Shown in pieces: positions 1 through 6,282 of a DNA stretch of 7,294 bases. Every line of letters starts with the position of its first letter. Position 1 is the stretch's first letter. Where the stretch lies: assembly GCA_023139025.1 (NCBI GenBank), contig JAGLOH010000104.1:1-7294 (forward strand), given 5' to 3'. Origin of the DNA: Candidatus Heimdallarchaeota archaeon (GTDB taxonomy: Archaea > Asgardarchaeota > Heimdallarchaeia > Heimdallarchaeales > Heimdallarchaeaceae). The position numbers and the translations under genes were made by a program. The notes under the pieces were generated by a model, which had not been told where the DNA came from, did no database searches, and saw nothing but the letters and a program-made list of their open reading frames with translations.

Positions 1-39
1 TAAAAAAACTAACATTGGGACATGTCACTAGAGGAAAGA

Positions 40-88
40 AAAAATATTTCTTTAGATAAAGAAAAAAAGAATAATAATTATTCTTTTT
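40..88 (-). terminator. Tandem hairpin/U-tract terminators after the RING gene
   Basis: Read on the minus strand, two inverted repeats follow one another at the end of the RING gene. The first has arms 77-88 and 64-75 around a single central base. It overlaps the TAA stop codon (78-80) and its 3' arm runs into a stretch of seven U. The second is a perfect 7-bp stem (TTTCTTT / AAAGAAA, 58-64 and 47-53) with a 4-base loop, followed by UAUUUUUU. Archaeal transcripts commonly end in U-rich tracts, with or without a hairpin, so this is a good end for the VWA-RING transcript. The hairpins are AU-only or nearly so and therefore weak. The U-tracts are probably what matters. Confidence 0.55.
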
Positions 89-1358
89 GAATCTTTAATC
101 TTGCTTTGCAAGCTGGGCAAGTTCCATTTCCAACAACCCATTGATATAGATGGTTTTTATGAAAAGCTATATCACAAGAAGGACATCGAATGATAGTTTT
201 TTTCTTTGAAATAGTTTGTAAACATATGGAACAAGTTACAATGATAGCTTCTTTTGTAACTAGATTATAGTTTATGTCTTTTTTCTGGAAATCTACATCA
301 TAAACGGGCTTAGGTGAATATTCAACTTTATTCTTGTTCAAACTATAATCTGTTACTCTATTCTTTTTTCTTCGTTGATAGAGTTTGAAAGAAATGAAAA
401 CACCAGCAAGGTATAATACAGAGAATAGTACGATTATTGGATTAGCTGTAAAAAAGGGTGGAGTGCTAGTTTCGATAGAATCATTGATGATTTTCCATTG
501 AAAAGCTAAGTCAGAATATTTTCTATCAAATGGAATCTCTTCAAGATTTTTTACTCCTGTATTAATAAATAACCTAGCAATATTTTCTGTTTGAATATGA
601 TCATAAAACAAACTAATTAAAATATCGTTCTCAGCATTATAATCGTCAAAATTAAAGATTATTTCATACCAATCCCCTTCAAATATCCCGCCAGCTATTT
701 CTATATTTAACTCTGACACGTCACTTATTGCAAAATTATCCGTTTCTGATATGATTGTTGTCTGATCTCCATCAAGAAGATTAAGCGTATAGTTAGTTGT
801 TTCAAGGTATCTACTACCTAAAAGAGTGACTAATTTGTCAATACTTTGGTAATATTCTGCAAATCTCTCTACTCCAAAGAAAAATTGAGGTTCTAAATTA
901 AGATTCATGGAATAGGTCCAGATAGGATAAACATCTGATACGGTAAAATTAAATAAACATTCTTCAACATAAAGAGAACTTACTCTAACTCTAATAATCT
1001 CATAAATTTCCAATCCAGTTGTAAAATGATGTATTCCTGTATCACCATGATTGATTAACCAACTATCATAAATGGTTTCACTCTGGTCTAAGACTAATTG
1101 TATCATAAGACCATTGTAGGGGCCTTGTATAATACCTCCCCATTCCTGAACAGAAATACTAAATTCGAATACTGCTCCTTCAATAAGAATGAAATACTCA
1201 CTGTTGTTATAGGAAGAACTAACTTTAAGACTATAACTTTTATCTACAGCTTTTGTTGTTGTGTCATCAATGATAACCAATCCATTTGTATGATTTAGTA
1301 ATGTCATAGTTAATGAAAGAGTTATAAAAAAAAGAAAGAGAGTTTTTGATTTACTCAT
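78..1358 (-). CDS. Type I membrane protein with cytoplasmic RING-like zinc finger (candidate E3 ligase)
   Basis: The 426-residue protein has an N-terminal signal peptide (about 1-26) and an exported, mostly beta-type region of about 280 residues that I do not recognise. One transmembrane helix follows (about 306-326), then a basic stop-transfer segment (YQRRKKNR), a linker of about 45 residues and a C-terminal zinc finger. The finger reads C376-x2-C379-x12-C392-x2-C395-x4-H400-x2-H403-x10-C414-x2-C417, a RING-type cross-brace spacing with ligands 4 and 6 changed to Cys and His. Positions that contact E2 in RING E3 ligases are kept: I378 between the first two Cys, W407, P415, and a basic linchpin-like K418 after the last Cys. 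Topology puts the finger in the cytoplasm, like eukaryotic TM-RING ligases such as the PA-TM-RING group, although no PA domain is recognisable. The ATG start follows a GGTGATC Shine-Dalgarno that overlaps the VWA stop codon, so translation is probably coupled. E3 activity is inferred; a structural zinc finger or a different ligase-like role is possible. Confidence 0.82.
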   Translation of the reverse strand: MSKSKTLFLFFITLSLTMTLLNHTNGLVIIDDTTTKAVDKSYSLKVSSSYNNSEYFILIEGAVFEFSISVQEWGGIIQGPYNGLMIQLVLDQSETIYDSWLINHGDTGIHHFTTGLEIYEIIRVRVSSLYVEECLFNFTVSDVYPIWTYSMNLNLEPQFFFGVERFAEYYQSIDKLVTLLGSRYLETTNYTLNLLDGDQTTIISETDNFAISDVSELNIEIAGGIFEGDWYEIIFNFDDYNAENDILISLFYDHIQTENIARLFINTGVKNLEEIPFDRKYSDLAFQWKIINDSIETSTPPFFTANPIIVLFSVLYLAGVFISFKLYQRRKKNRVTDYSLNKNKVEYSPKPVYDVDFQKKDINYNLVTKEAIIVTCSICLQTISKKKTIIRCPSCDIAFHKNHLYQWVVGNGTCPACKARLKIQKE

Positions 1359-1360
1359 TT

Positions 1361-1367
1361 GATCACC
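1361..1367 (-). promoter_or_regulatory. Shine-Dalgarno overlapping the VWA stop codon
   Basis: The minus strand reads GGTGATC, AA, ATG. All seven bases of GGTGATC match the complement of the conserved 16S 3' end (GATCACC). The TGA inside this motif (1363-1365) is the stop codon of the upstream VWA gene. This fixes the start of the RING gene at 1358 and points to translational coupling of the two proteins. Confidence 0.7.
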
Positions 1368-3429
1368 GCTTCTTACGTTTTATGAATCCAAGCAAAGCTG
1401 TTAATCCAAGTATGGTTACAAAGATTGGCCAAGACGAAGATTGATAGTAATGATCATGTGTGTCGTACTCATTCTCATTAACAAAGCCTATGTCAATCTC
1501 CCCAACATGATAATCTGCAACAACCAACATCAAAAATTCATCTTCTGTAAGATATACTTCACTACTTTGTTTGTATAGGTAGTCCATACTACTTGCATTG
1601 AACACATAGATTCCTGTTTGAACCGCATATGAATCAGCATAAAATTTGCATTGTTCTGTAGATTCTAAGCTATTGTCTATCTCAAAAAGATAAGCGTCAT
1701 CAGCTCCAATATCCACACTTATCTTGTCTCCCAATTCAAGTCTCTGAGGTATTGCATTTGCTATAGTCACTTCTACAATTTCTGAAGAGACCAAAGAGAT
1801 TTTTATGGTGTGACCTGCTGGGATTACGATTGCATCATAGTTGGATCCGAATTTATCTAGAACAATTGAAGAATAAGCTACATCTACTGCTAAGATGTCA
1901 TAGGTATCATAGGTGTCTCCAATAATCATTCCATAAGAATCATTGAATGGATGTCCTGTTAAACGATAAACAACTCTCTGATTTGGATATAAAACTATCT
2001 CTTTTTTCTTGTTAAACGGTATTAATGAATACTCATAGATGTTTGAAAAATCGATATTTTGTATCTCGCTAGAAATTTCATTTCCAAGCCAATCCTCAGT
2101 ATAGATTTGATAAGATAAGAATTCTGTTTGTTCAGTAGATAGTAAAGATAGACAGTATGAGTCGTTGAATAATGATGTAGCATTAGCAATAGTCCAAAAC
2201 ATAGCTCTGTCAAATTTATAGTAAATCTCAACAAATGAAACTCCTGTAACATCTTTTATTTCACTCATAATATTTACATACTTTTCATCAGTTAGAAAAT
2301 CTTCACTAAAGTAGACCCAAGTATCAATTTCCGGAGGTAAATCGTCTAATAAAACAACAAATGTTTTTTCGATGCTAATTCTTTCATCTAAATCATTCAT
2401 GTGTGATAATTGAACGGTTATTTTGAAATCCAATTCAACTGCATAGAGTACTATCAATTCTCCAATGATATCTGGAATGTCTGTTGTCTGAGGATATTCT
2501 GAGCCAATTTCAACATAAGTACCTCCTGTTATTTCAGCTCCAGGACGTAGCTGGTCAAAAACCTGATTATTCGAGCCAGTAGCTGCAATAGTACAAAGTA
2601 TAAAACCTTCAACTGCATATTGTTGATAGATATCGTTTAGTTGAGAAGTTGATCTAATGACAGTTCCACCATTATCTACTTCATCAGTAATTAACACTAC
2701 CAATTTAACTGCATCAGTACGCCAATCAAGATTCATCTTAGTAGCATATAATGCATCACCCCAAGGTTCAGTACCACCATTAGCTGCAGTTTGAGCTAAT
2801 ACACTAACAATATCTTCAATATCGAAAGTAAGGGGAAAGATCAAGCTATCTTCTAGGTAGGGATTATAATCAGGATTGCCCCCAAAGAGAACCAAACCTA
2901 CTCTGAGATTAGGAACTTTTAAAGCAATTTCATCAATGACTCTGATTAATTCGCTAGTTAAGGTTTCGATTTCATCTCCCATAGAACCAGACTGATCAAG
3001 AACGATGGCCAAATCTAGAGCAGAAGAAACTCCTGCAGTGGATTCTGTAAGGATTGAGTGTTCGTTGGTAATCCATGATTCTCCTATTTCAAGATACTCT
3101 TTCGTAGAATCAGACGGATTTTGTATTGTCCCAAAGTCATTTGTCTGTGCATAAAATTCCAGAAGATTAAGATTTTGGTCCGAATTATTTGTCACATTAA
3201 AACAAACACTAAAAGAATCTCCAGGTAGAGTACTTGGAATGTTATCTGAACGGTGGGACTGTAAGTCTGTTATCATCTCAATTGAGACATTATCTAAAGG
3301 GCTTGTTGTTTCAAGACTTAACTGATTTATAACTGGTGAAAAACTCTCAGTTTTACTAATTACATGCATGATAGGTGTAAATAAACCTACCAGCACAATC
3401 GTGCAAAAAATCATTCCTTTTTTATTCAT
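1363..3429 (-). CDS. Exported, membrane-anchored von Willebrand factor A domain protein
   Basis: From the ATG at 3429 the product is 688 residues. It has a signal peptide (about 1-27), a beta-sandwich-like segment (about 60-130) and a VWA domain (about 137-335) with a complete metal-ion-dependent adhesion site: D145-x-S147-x-S149 in DQSGSMGDE, T220 in NGGTEPWGDAL and D249 in LITDEVDNGG. An Ig-like domain follows (about 362-455), with the DVTGVSFVEIYYKFD and YQIYTEDWLGNE strands typical of surface Ig repeats. A further beta-rich region comes next, and a C-terminal TM helix with a KRKKR tail. VWA domains bind protein ligands through the bound metal, so an adhesion or scaffold role outside the membrane is likely. 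An in-frame TTG lies three codons upstream (3438), but the TATA-like box at 3457-3466 predicts a transcript start near 3435, which favours the ATG. It is the first gene of an operon with the RING protein. The ligand cannot be told from sequence. Confidence 0.88.
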   Translation of the reverse strand: MNKKGMIFCTIVLVGLFTPIMHVISKTESFSPVINQLSLETTSPLDNVSIEMITDLQSHRSDNIPSTLPGDSFSVCFNVTNNSDQNLNLLEFYAQTNDFGTIQNPSDSTKEYLEIGESWITNEHSILTESTAGVSSALDLAIVLDQSGSMGDEIETLTSELIRVIDEIALKVPNLRVGLVLFGGNPDYNPYLEDSLIFPLTFDIEDIVSVLAQTAANGGTEPWGDALYATKMNLDWRTDAVKLVVLITDEVDNGGTVIRSTSQLNDIYQQYAVEGFILCTIAATGSNNQVFDQLRPGAEITGGTYVEIGSEYPQTTDIPDIIGELIVLYAVELDFKITVQLSHMNDLDERISIEKTFVVLLDDLPPEIDTWVYFSEDFLTDEKYVNIMSEIKDVTGVSFVEIYYKFDRAMFWTIANATSLFNDSYCLSLLSTEQTEFLSYQIYTEDWLGNEISSEIQNIDFSNIYEYSLIPFNKKKEIVLYPNQRVVYRLTGHPFNDSYGMIIGDTYDTYDILAVDVAYSSIVLDKFGSNYDAIVIPAGHTIKISLVSSEIVEVTIANAIPQRLELGDKISVDIGADDAYLFEIDNSLESTEQCKFYADSYAVQTGIYVFNASSMDYLYKQSSEVYLTEDEFLMLVVADYHVGEIDIGFVNENEYDTHDHYYQSSSWPIFVTILGLTALLGFIKRKKR

Positions 3430-3456
3430 TTGTATCAAGATATCATTATTGTGAGA

Positions 3457-3472
3457 TATTAATAAGTCTTTC
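3457..3472 (-). promoter_or_regulatory. TATA/BRE-like promoter of the VWA-RING operon
   Basis: The minus strand carries AAAGA followed by CTTATTAATA (TATA at 3457-3466), about 32 bases upstream of the ATG at 3429. No Shine-Dalgarno precedes that ATG. The expected start site gives a leader of only a few bases, consistent with a nearly leaderless first gene. Assigned by pattern and spacing only. Confidence 0.4.
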
Positions 3473-3528
3473 TCTCGCGGTTGTTTTTACCCTTTGTAAT
3501 TCAGTTATAATTAAAATATCAAAATTCC

Positions 3529-3543
3529 GATATATTTATATAT
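3529..3543 (+). promoter_or_regulatory. TATA-like promoter of the wHTH-ATPase-membrane protein operon
   Basis: The AT-rich element GATATATTTATATAT is centred about 28 bases before the ATG at 3566, the spacing expected for a leaderless archaeal mRNA. No Shine-Dalgarno lies between it and the ATG. The same spacing argues against the in-frame GTG at 3557 as the start, because that codon would lie upstream of the predicted transcript start. Confidence 0.45.
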
Positions 3544-3565
3544 TCTACATATTACTGTGTTCTTA

Positions 3566-3961
3566 ATGACGGAAAAACACTTCGAAAAAATGATTAGTTT
3601 ACTTGAAGAAATAAGTACAAGACTGAAGAATATAGAGAGTAAATTAAACATGGAAGAAACTGCAGTAAAAACTGGTGTATCTGCTTTAGATATACTTTCA
3701 AAATCTGCTTATGATCCTGAAATCAGAATAAATAAGTCTCATATTAAAACCTATTTTACAGTACAAAAACTAGGAAAAGCTACTTGTAAAGAAGTAGCAG
3801 CTGTTACAGGGAGAGCATTCAATCTTGAGTCTAGATATTTAGTAGCTTTGCACAAAGAAGGGTTCCTAGATAGAGAGAGAAGTGCTATTGATAAACCAAG
3901 TAAAGATAATCCTGAAAGCCGTGGCACAGAAGTGAGATATTTCATTAAGGAGAGTAAATAA
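3566..3961 (+). CDS. Small coiled-coil winged-helix DNA-binding protein
   Basis: The 131-residue protein starts with a charged amphipathic helix (about 3-30, KHFEKMISLLEEISTRLKNI) that looks like a short coiled coil and probably mediates dimerisation. After a linker comes a winged helix-turn-helix (about 55-128): a first helix (HIKTYFTVQKL), a second (TCKEVAAVTG), a recognition helix (NLESRYLVALHKEGFL) and a charged wing that ends in the strand EVRYFIK. Its stop codon is directly followed by the ATG of the ATPase gene, so the two are co-transcribed. It may regulate its own operon and perhaps the divergent VWA-RING operon. Alternatively it may be the DNA-binding partner of the ParA-like ATPase, in the manner of small partition proteins. 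The family is not recognised beyond the fold. An upstream GTG (3557) would add three residues; promoter spacing favours 3566. Confidence 0.75.
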   Translation: MTEKHFEKMISLLEEISTRLKNIESKLNMEETAVKTGVSALDILSKSAYDPEIRINKSHIKTYFTVQKLGKATCKEVAAVTGRAFNLESRYLVALHKEGFLDRERSAIDKPSKDNPESRGTEVRYFIKESK

Positions 3962-4720
3962 ATGAAAACAATAAGTGTACATAGTTACAAAGGTGGTACA
4001 GGAAAAACCACTCTCTTGTTAAATATAGCCGGGTCTTTAGCTAAGGAAGGAAAAAAAGCTTTGGCATTAGATTATGACCTTAGGGCTCCATCATTTCAAT
4101 CATACTTTAAAGTAGAAAATCCTTTATTTTTATCTGATTATCTACTCGAAGGTGCTTCACTTTCTAAAATTATTTTTCCATGTACTGCAGATAATGGAAC
4201 AAAGCTTGATTTGATTTTCTCCTCAATGGAGTTTCTCAAACAACACTCAAAGCAGAGAGATAAACTCTCTAGAGATGATTCTAAATATCTTTCAAAATTA
4301 TATCAGTTGCAACATACAATCTCAGAAAAATATGATTATTTGCTGATCGATACAATTCCTGGATTTTTTTACAGGTCTATTGATTCAATGATGGTTTCAG
4401 ATGTAATAATTGTTATAGCAACTCCAAGCACATCAAATGTTCTTGGGCTGAAGGAGTTAACAGACAATATTTATGCTATGTTAAAAGAAGATACTAGAAT
4501 GATTTTATTAATAAACAAAATTGATGAAAAGGGAATTAAAGCTGATAAAGAAGATTTCGAGAAAAACTTATCAGAGCTTAAGAGAATAGGCAAAGAGAAA
4601 TTCTCAGCTGTGCTGGAAATTCCATATTTCAACATCTTGAGTGAAAAGATATACGCATTTGAGGAAGAAGTACCAAAGGAATTTATGAAGTCAATAAAAG
4701 AGATAATGAAACTAGTATAG
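3962..4720 (+). CDS. MinD/ParA-type deviant Walker A ATPase
   Basis: The 252-residue protein is full length for this P-loop family. It carries the deviant Walker A motif KGGTGKTT (10-17) with signature lysine K10 and catalytic K15, the A' motif DYDLRAP (37-43), the Walker B strand YLLIDTIPG (D130), and the nucleotide-base motif NKID (185-188). Enzymes of this family dimerise around ATP and position DNA, protein complexes or membrane assemblies. The C-terminal segment (about 237-252, VPKEFMKSIKEIMKLV) is short and amphipathic and could touch the membrane as in MinD, but this is inference. A GGAG Shine-Dalgarno (3949-3952) precedes the ATG by nine bases, inside the end of the wHTH gene. The next gene, seven bases downstream, is a membrane protein and not an obvious ParB, so the cargo may be a membrane complex and not a chromosome. 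The family call is secure; the specific role is open. Confidence 0.9.
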   Translation: MKTISVHSYKGGTGKTTLLLNIAGSLAKEGKKALALDYDLRAPSFQSYFKVENPLFLSDYLLEGASLSKIIFPCTADNGTKLDLIFSSMEFLKQHSKQRDKLSRDDSKYLSKLYQLQHTISEKYDYLLIDTIPGFFYRSIDSMMVSDVIIVIATPSTSNVLGLKELTDNIYAMLKEDTRMILLINKIDEKGIKADKEDFEKNLSELKRIGKEKFSAVLEIPYFNILSEKIYAFEEEVPKEFMKSIKEIMKLV

Positions 4721-4727
4721 GATTAAA

Positions 4728-6089
4728 ATGACTAATAGCAAAGAAGCAAAGACAGAAGGAGAAATGGAAAAAGTTCGTGATTATCTTATAGATTCAAAAA
4801 AGAACATAGAACGTTTAAAAAAAGGTAAAAAACCGAGAAGAAAACTTCGGTTCTTAATATCAGAACACAAATTCCTTTTCACAGTAATTTCTATTCTTGT
4901 AATAGTATCGCCTTTCATCCCTCTTATGCTCCCTGGTAGGCCTCCTATCATTAAACCTCCTAACTTTGAATCAGTAGAAGTAACTGTAAATCTGATTGAA
5001 GATAATTTTACTGATCAGAATGGATACCCTGTCTATGAAAAAACTGTATCTAACACATCTTCTGAATTAATCATTCTTTCCTCTTTAACAAATTCTTTGC
5101 TTCTTCAAGCAGGATATTTACCCAGTTCTGAAGAGGTACTTGATAAAATTTCTATAATTCTTGAAATACTTAGTAACGGATCATTTCGAAAAATAGAAAA
5201 TCTTCAAGAAAATCTAACTCTAACATCGCAGATAATTGGCATTTATGCATTAATTCAGTCATATTATGCCCTTGAAGATACAAATAGAACCTTTAATTTT
5301 AATGTCATCGAAGAAGTTTATTCAAATTTAATCTACCATTATTATTCTGTTCAACACCAAATGTTCATTCAACCTTATAGTAACAGCAGTTATCTAATAG
5401 ATCAAGCATTAGGATTATGGTTACTTACAACTTATCAACTTCTCTTTCAACAAGATTATTGTTATTATATGTGTGCTTCTGATTACATACAACCCATTCT
5501 AAATTCCATTAATATCCGCTTAGTAAATGCATCAACAAATGAAATTTATTCTGAATATAATTTAACTTCAAGTGAGGCATCTCAAACTGCTAGCGCTTTG
5601 GATTTAATGTATCTAGCAGTTGGACTTTCAAGAGCTGAAAAACTTAGATTTGATCACTACTACTTCTTTTATAGCAGTTATTATATACATCAAAGAGTGA
5701 TTTCAAATTTTATAGACGAAGAATGGCTAGTACATGAAACAGATAGAACTGATGATCTTCTTATTCTAAAGAATCAAGCTTACTTTTCACTAATTTCGTA
5801 TTTGATGAACCTAGAAAATGTTGGCTCAGAAGTGGTAAATGCAACTGCATTGCATTACCTCTTTGGAGATGGTTTTTATGAGAATTTGACAGATAAGGAA
5901 ATAACCATAGAATCATGTCTATATGGTCTGATGATTTTTTCAAGTCAAGAGTGGGCACCGATTGAAAATTTGCGTGAATATGTTGAAGAACCTATACATT
6001 CTTCATTTGCTGGACTTATATGGAGCATACTGGCAACAATTTTCATGGTATATACAGTAAATCGTAGAACCAAAAGGAAGAAAATATAA
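4728..6089 (+). CDS. Two-TM membrane protein with large helical extracellular domain
   Basis: The 453-residue protein has a basic, charged cytoplasmic N-tail (about 1-46, including KKGKKPRRKLR), a first TM helix (about 47-68), an ectodomain of about 355 residues and a second TM helix (about 425-444) with the basic tail RRTKRKKI. Both ends therefore face the cytoplasm. The ectodomain is mainly helical, with recurring aromatic/Leu helices such as IGIYALIQSYYALE, ALGLWLLTTYQLLF, ALDLMYLAVGLSRAE and AYFSLISYLMNLE. These recall alpha/alpha-toroid folds, but I cannot see catalytic residues. Ten N-x-S/T sequons lie in it (N93, 109, 150, 162, 186, 219, 267, 278, 371, 386), consistent with a glycosylated outer domain. 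It is the third gene of the operon, seven bases after the ATPase stop, and its cytoplasmic tails could be the docking site for that ATPase. A second in-frame ATG at 4764 has a close GGAG, so a start 12 codons later is possible. Function unknown. Confidence 0.8.
   Translation: MTNSKEAKTEGEMEKVRDYLIDSKKNIERLKKGKKPRRKLRFLISEHKFLFTVISILVIVSPFIPLMLPGRPPIIKPPNFESVEVTVNLIEDNFTDQNGYPVYEKTVSNTSSELIILSSLTNSLLLQAGYLPSSEEVLDKISIILEILSNGSFRKIENLQENLTLTSQIIGIYALIQSYYALEDTNRTFNFNVIEEVYSNLIYHYYSVQHQMFIQPYSNSSYLIDQALGLWLLTTYQLLFQQDYCYYMCASDYIQPILNSINIRLVNASTNEIYSEYNLTSSEASQTASALDLMYLAVGLSRAEKLRFDHYYFFYSSYYIHQRVISNFIDEEWLVHETDRTDDLLILKNQAYFSLISYLMNLENVGSEVVNATALHYLFGDGFYENLTDKEITIESCLYGLMIFSSQEWAPIENLREYVEEPIHSSFAGLIWSILATIFMVYTVNRRTKRKKI
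6071..6089 (-). terminator. U-rich terminator of the tRNA gene, embedded in a coding tail
   Basis: Directly after the encoded CCA, the minus strand reads TTATATTTTCTTCCTTTTG, a U-rich tract of the kind that ends archaeal transcription. On the plus strand these bases are the last codons of the membrane protein, encoding its Lys/Arg tail and stop. Assigned by base composition and position; no hairpin is needed or seen. Confidence 0.4.
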
Positions 6090-6128
6090 TGGTGACCAGG
6101 AGGGGATTTGAACCCCCGATCACGTCCA

Positions 6129-6158
6129 TGATAGCTTGAGGGAAACATCCTTTCAAGT
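6129..6158 (-). other. tRNA-Pro intron 2, canonical position 37/38 (30 nt)
   Basis: The intron lies between G37 and U38. The inner intron helix is CUUGA/UCAAG. The central helix pairs U33, G34 and G35 with intron bases (U-A, G-U, G-C, with a U-U mismatch at the outer end). The bulges are GGA (cut GG|A) and CAU (cut CA|U). The outer helix is the 5-bp anticodon stem. This matches the relaxed archaeal bulge-helix-bulge rule and leaves an intact 7-base anticodon loop, TTGGGGT. Confidence 0.88.
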
Positions 6159-6176
6159 CCCCAAGGACGTATCATA

Positions 6177-6207
6177 TTTCTCTGAGTTCACTCGCAGTGT
6201 TACTCAT
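6177..6207 (-). other. tRNA-Pro intron 1, noncanonical D-loop position 19/20 (31 nt)
   Basis: The intron splits the D loop after G19. It folds as UGAGU/ACUCA (5 bp), an AA/A internal loop, and CACU/AGUG closed by GCG. The central helix of the bulge-helix-bulge pairs C16, U17 and U17a with GAG of the intron (with a G-A mismatch at the outer end). The bulges are GGA (cut GG|A) and AAU (cut AA|U). The outer helix is the D stem. Excision restores A14, G15, G18, G19, U20 and A21 in register. Shifting the cut by one base would break this register. Confidence 0.85.
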
Positions 6208-6263
6208 CCAAGCTTGACTACCTGGTCTTAGTTATCTGTTACATTTTGTTTCTAACGAATTGA

Positions 6264-6277
6264 ATTTTAAGCTTTTC
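6264..6277 (-). promoter_or_regulatory. BRE/TATA-like promoter of the tRNA-Pro gene
   Basis: The minus strand reads GAAAAG followed by CTTAAAAT, centred about 40 bases upstream of the tRNA 5' end. An archaeal TATA box sits about 26 bases before the transcript start, so the precursor would carry a 5' leader of about 13 bases, removed by RNase P. A call from pattern and spacing only. Confidence 0.4.
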
Positions 6278-6282
6278 TATCT

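Larger units (their letters stand above)
6090..6227 (-). tRNA. tRNA-Pro(GGG) with two introns and encoded CCA
   Basis: Removing two introns leaves a canonical 77-base tRNA, CCA included. The acceptor stem is GACCAGG/CCTGGTC (7 bp), followed by discriminator A and an encoded CCA. Bases 8-9 are U and A. The D stem is GTCA/TGAT with D loop AGCTTGG+TA, which keeps A14, G18, G19 and A21. The anticodon stem is CGTCC/GGACG, the anticodon GGG (6160-6162), and G37 is present as usual for proline tRNA. The variable loop is TGATC, giving a G15-C48 Levitt pair. The T arm is GGGGG-TTCAAAT-CCCCT. The anticodon reads proline codons CCC and CCU. The introns are at 6177-6207 and 6129-6158 and both fit bulge-helix-bulge excision by the archaeal splicing endonuclease. 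The gene converges on the membrane protein gene and touches its stop codon. Confidence 0.95.

Noticed and set aside
1098..1298. Plus-strand open frame of 66 codons opposite the RING gene.
   Set aside because: Low-complexity antisense product inside a well-supported coding gene; no supporting signals.
2022..2252. Second minus-strand frame of 76 codons within the VWA gene.
   Set aside because: Fully nested in another frame of a gene with recognisable domains; no start signal.
3430..3565. Replication origin or partition site next to the ParA-type ATPase.
   Set aside because: Only a few short GATAT repeats are present. There are no iterons, origin-box-like inverted repeats or initiator gene, and the region is explained by two divergent promoters.
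3751..3945. Minus-strand open frame of 64 codons inside the wHTH gene.
   Set aside because: It is antisense to a gene with a clear winged-helix fold and has no ribosome binding site or promoter of its own.
5945..6175. Minus-strand open frame of 76 codons over the tRNA and the end of the membrane protein gene.
   Set aside because: It overlaps a clear tRNA and a longer coding gene, and its product has no recognisable composition or domain.
6090..6227. A tRNA with a very long variable arm (serine or leucine type), or a degraded tRNA.
   Set aside because: The extra 61 bases split cleanly into two bulge-helix-bulge introns, and the remaining sequence has a normal 5-base variable loop and all conserved bases.
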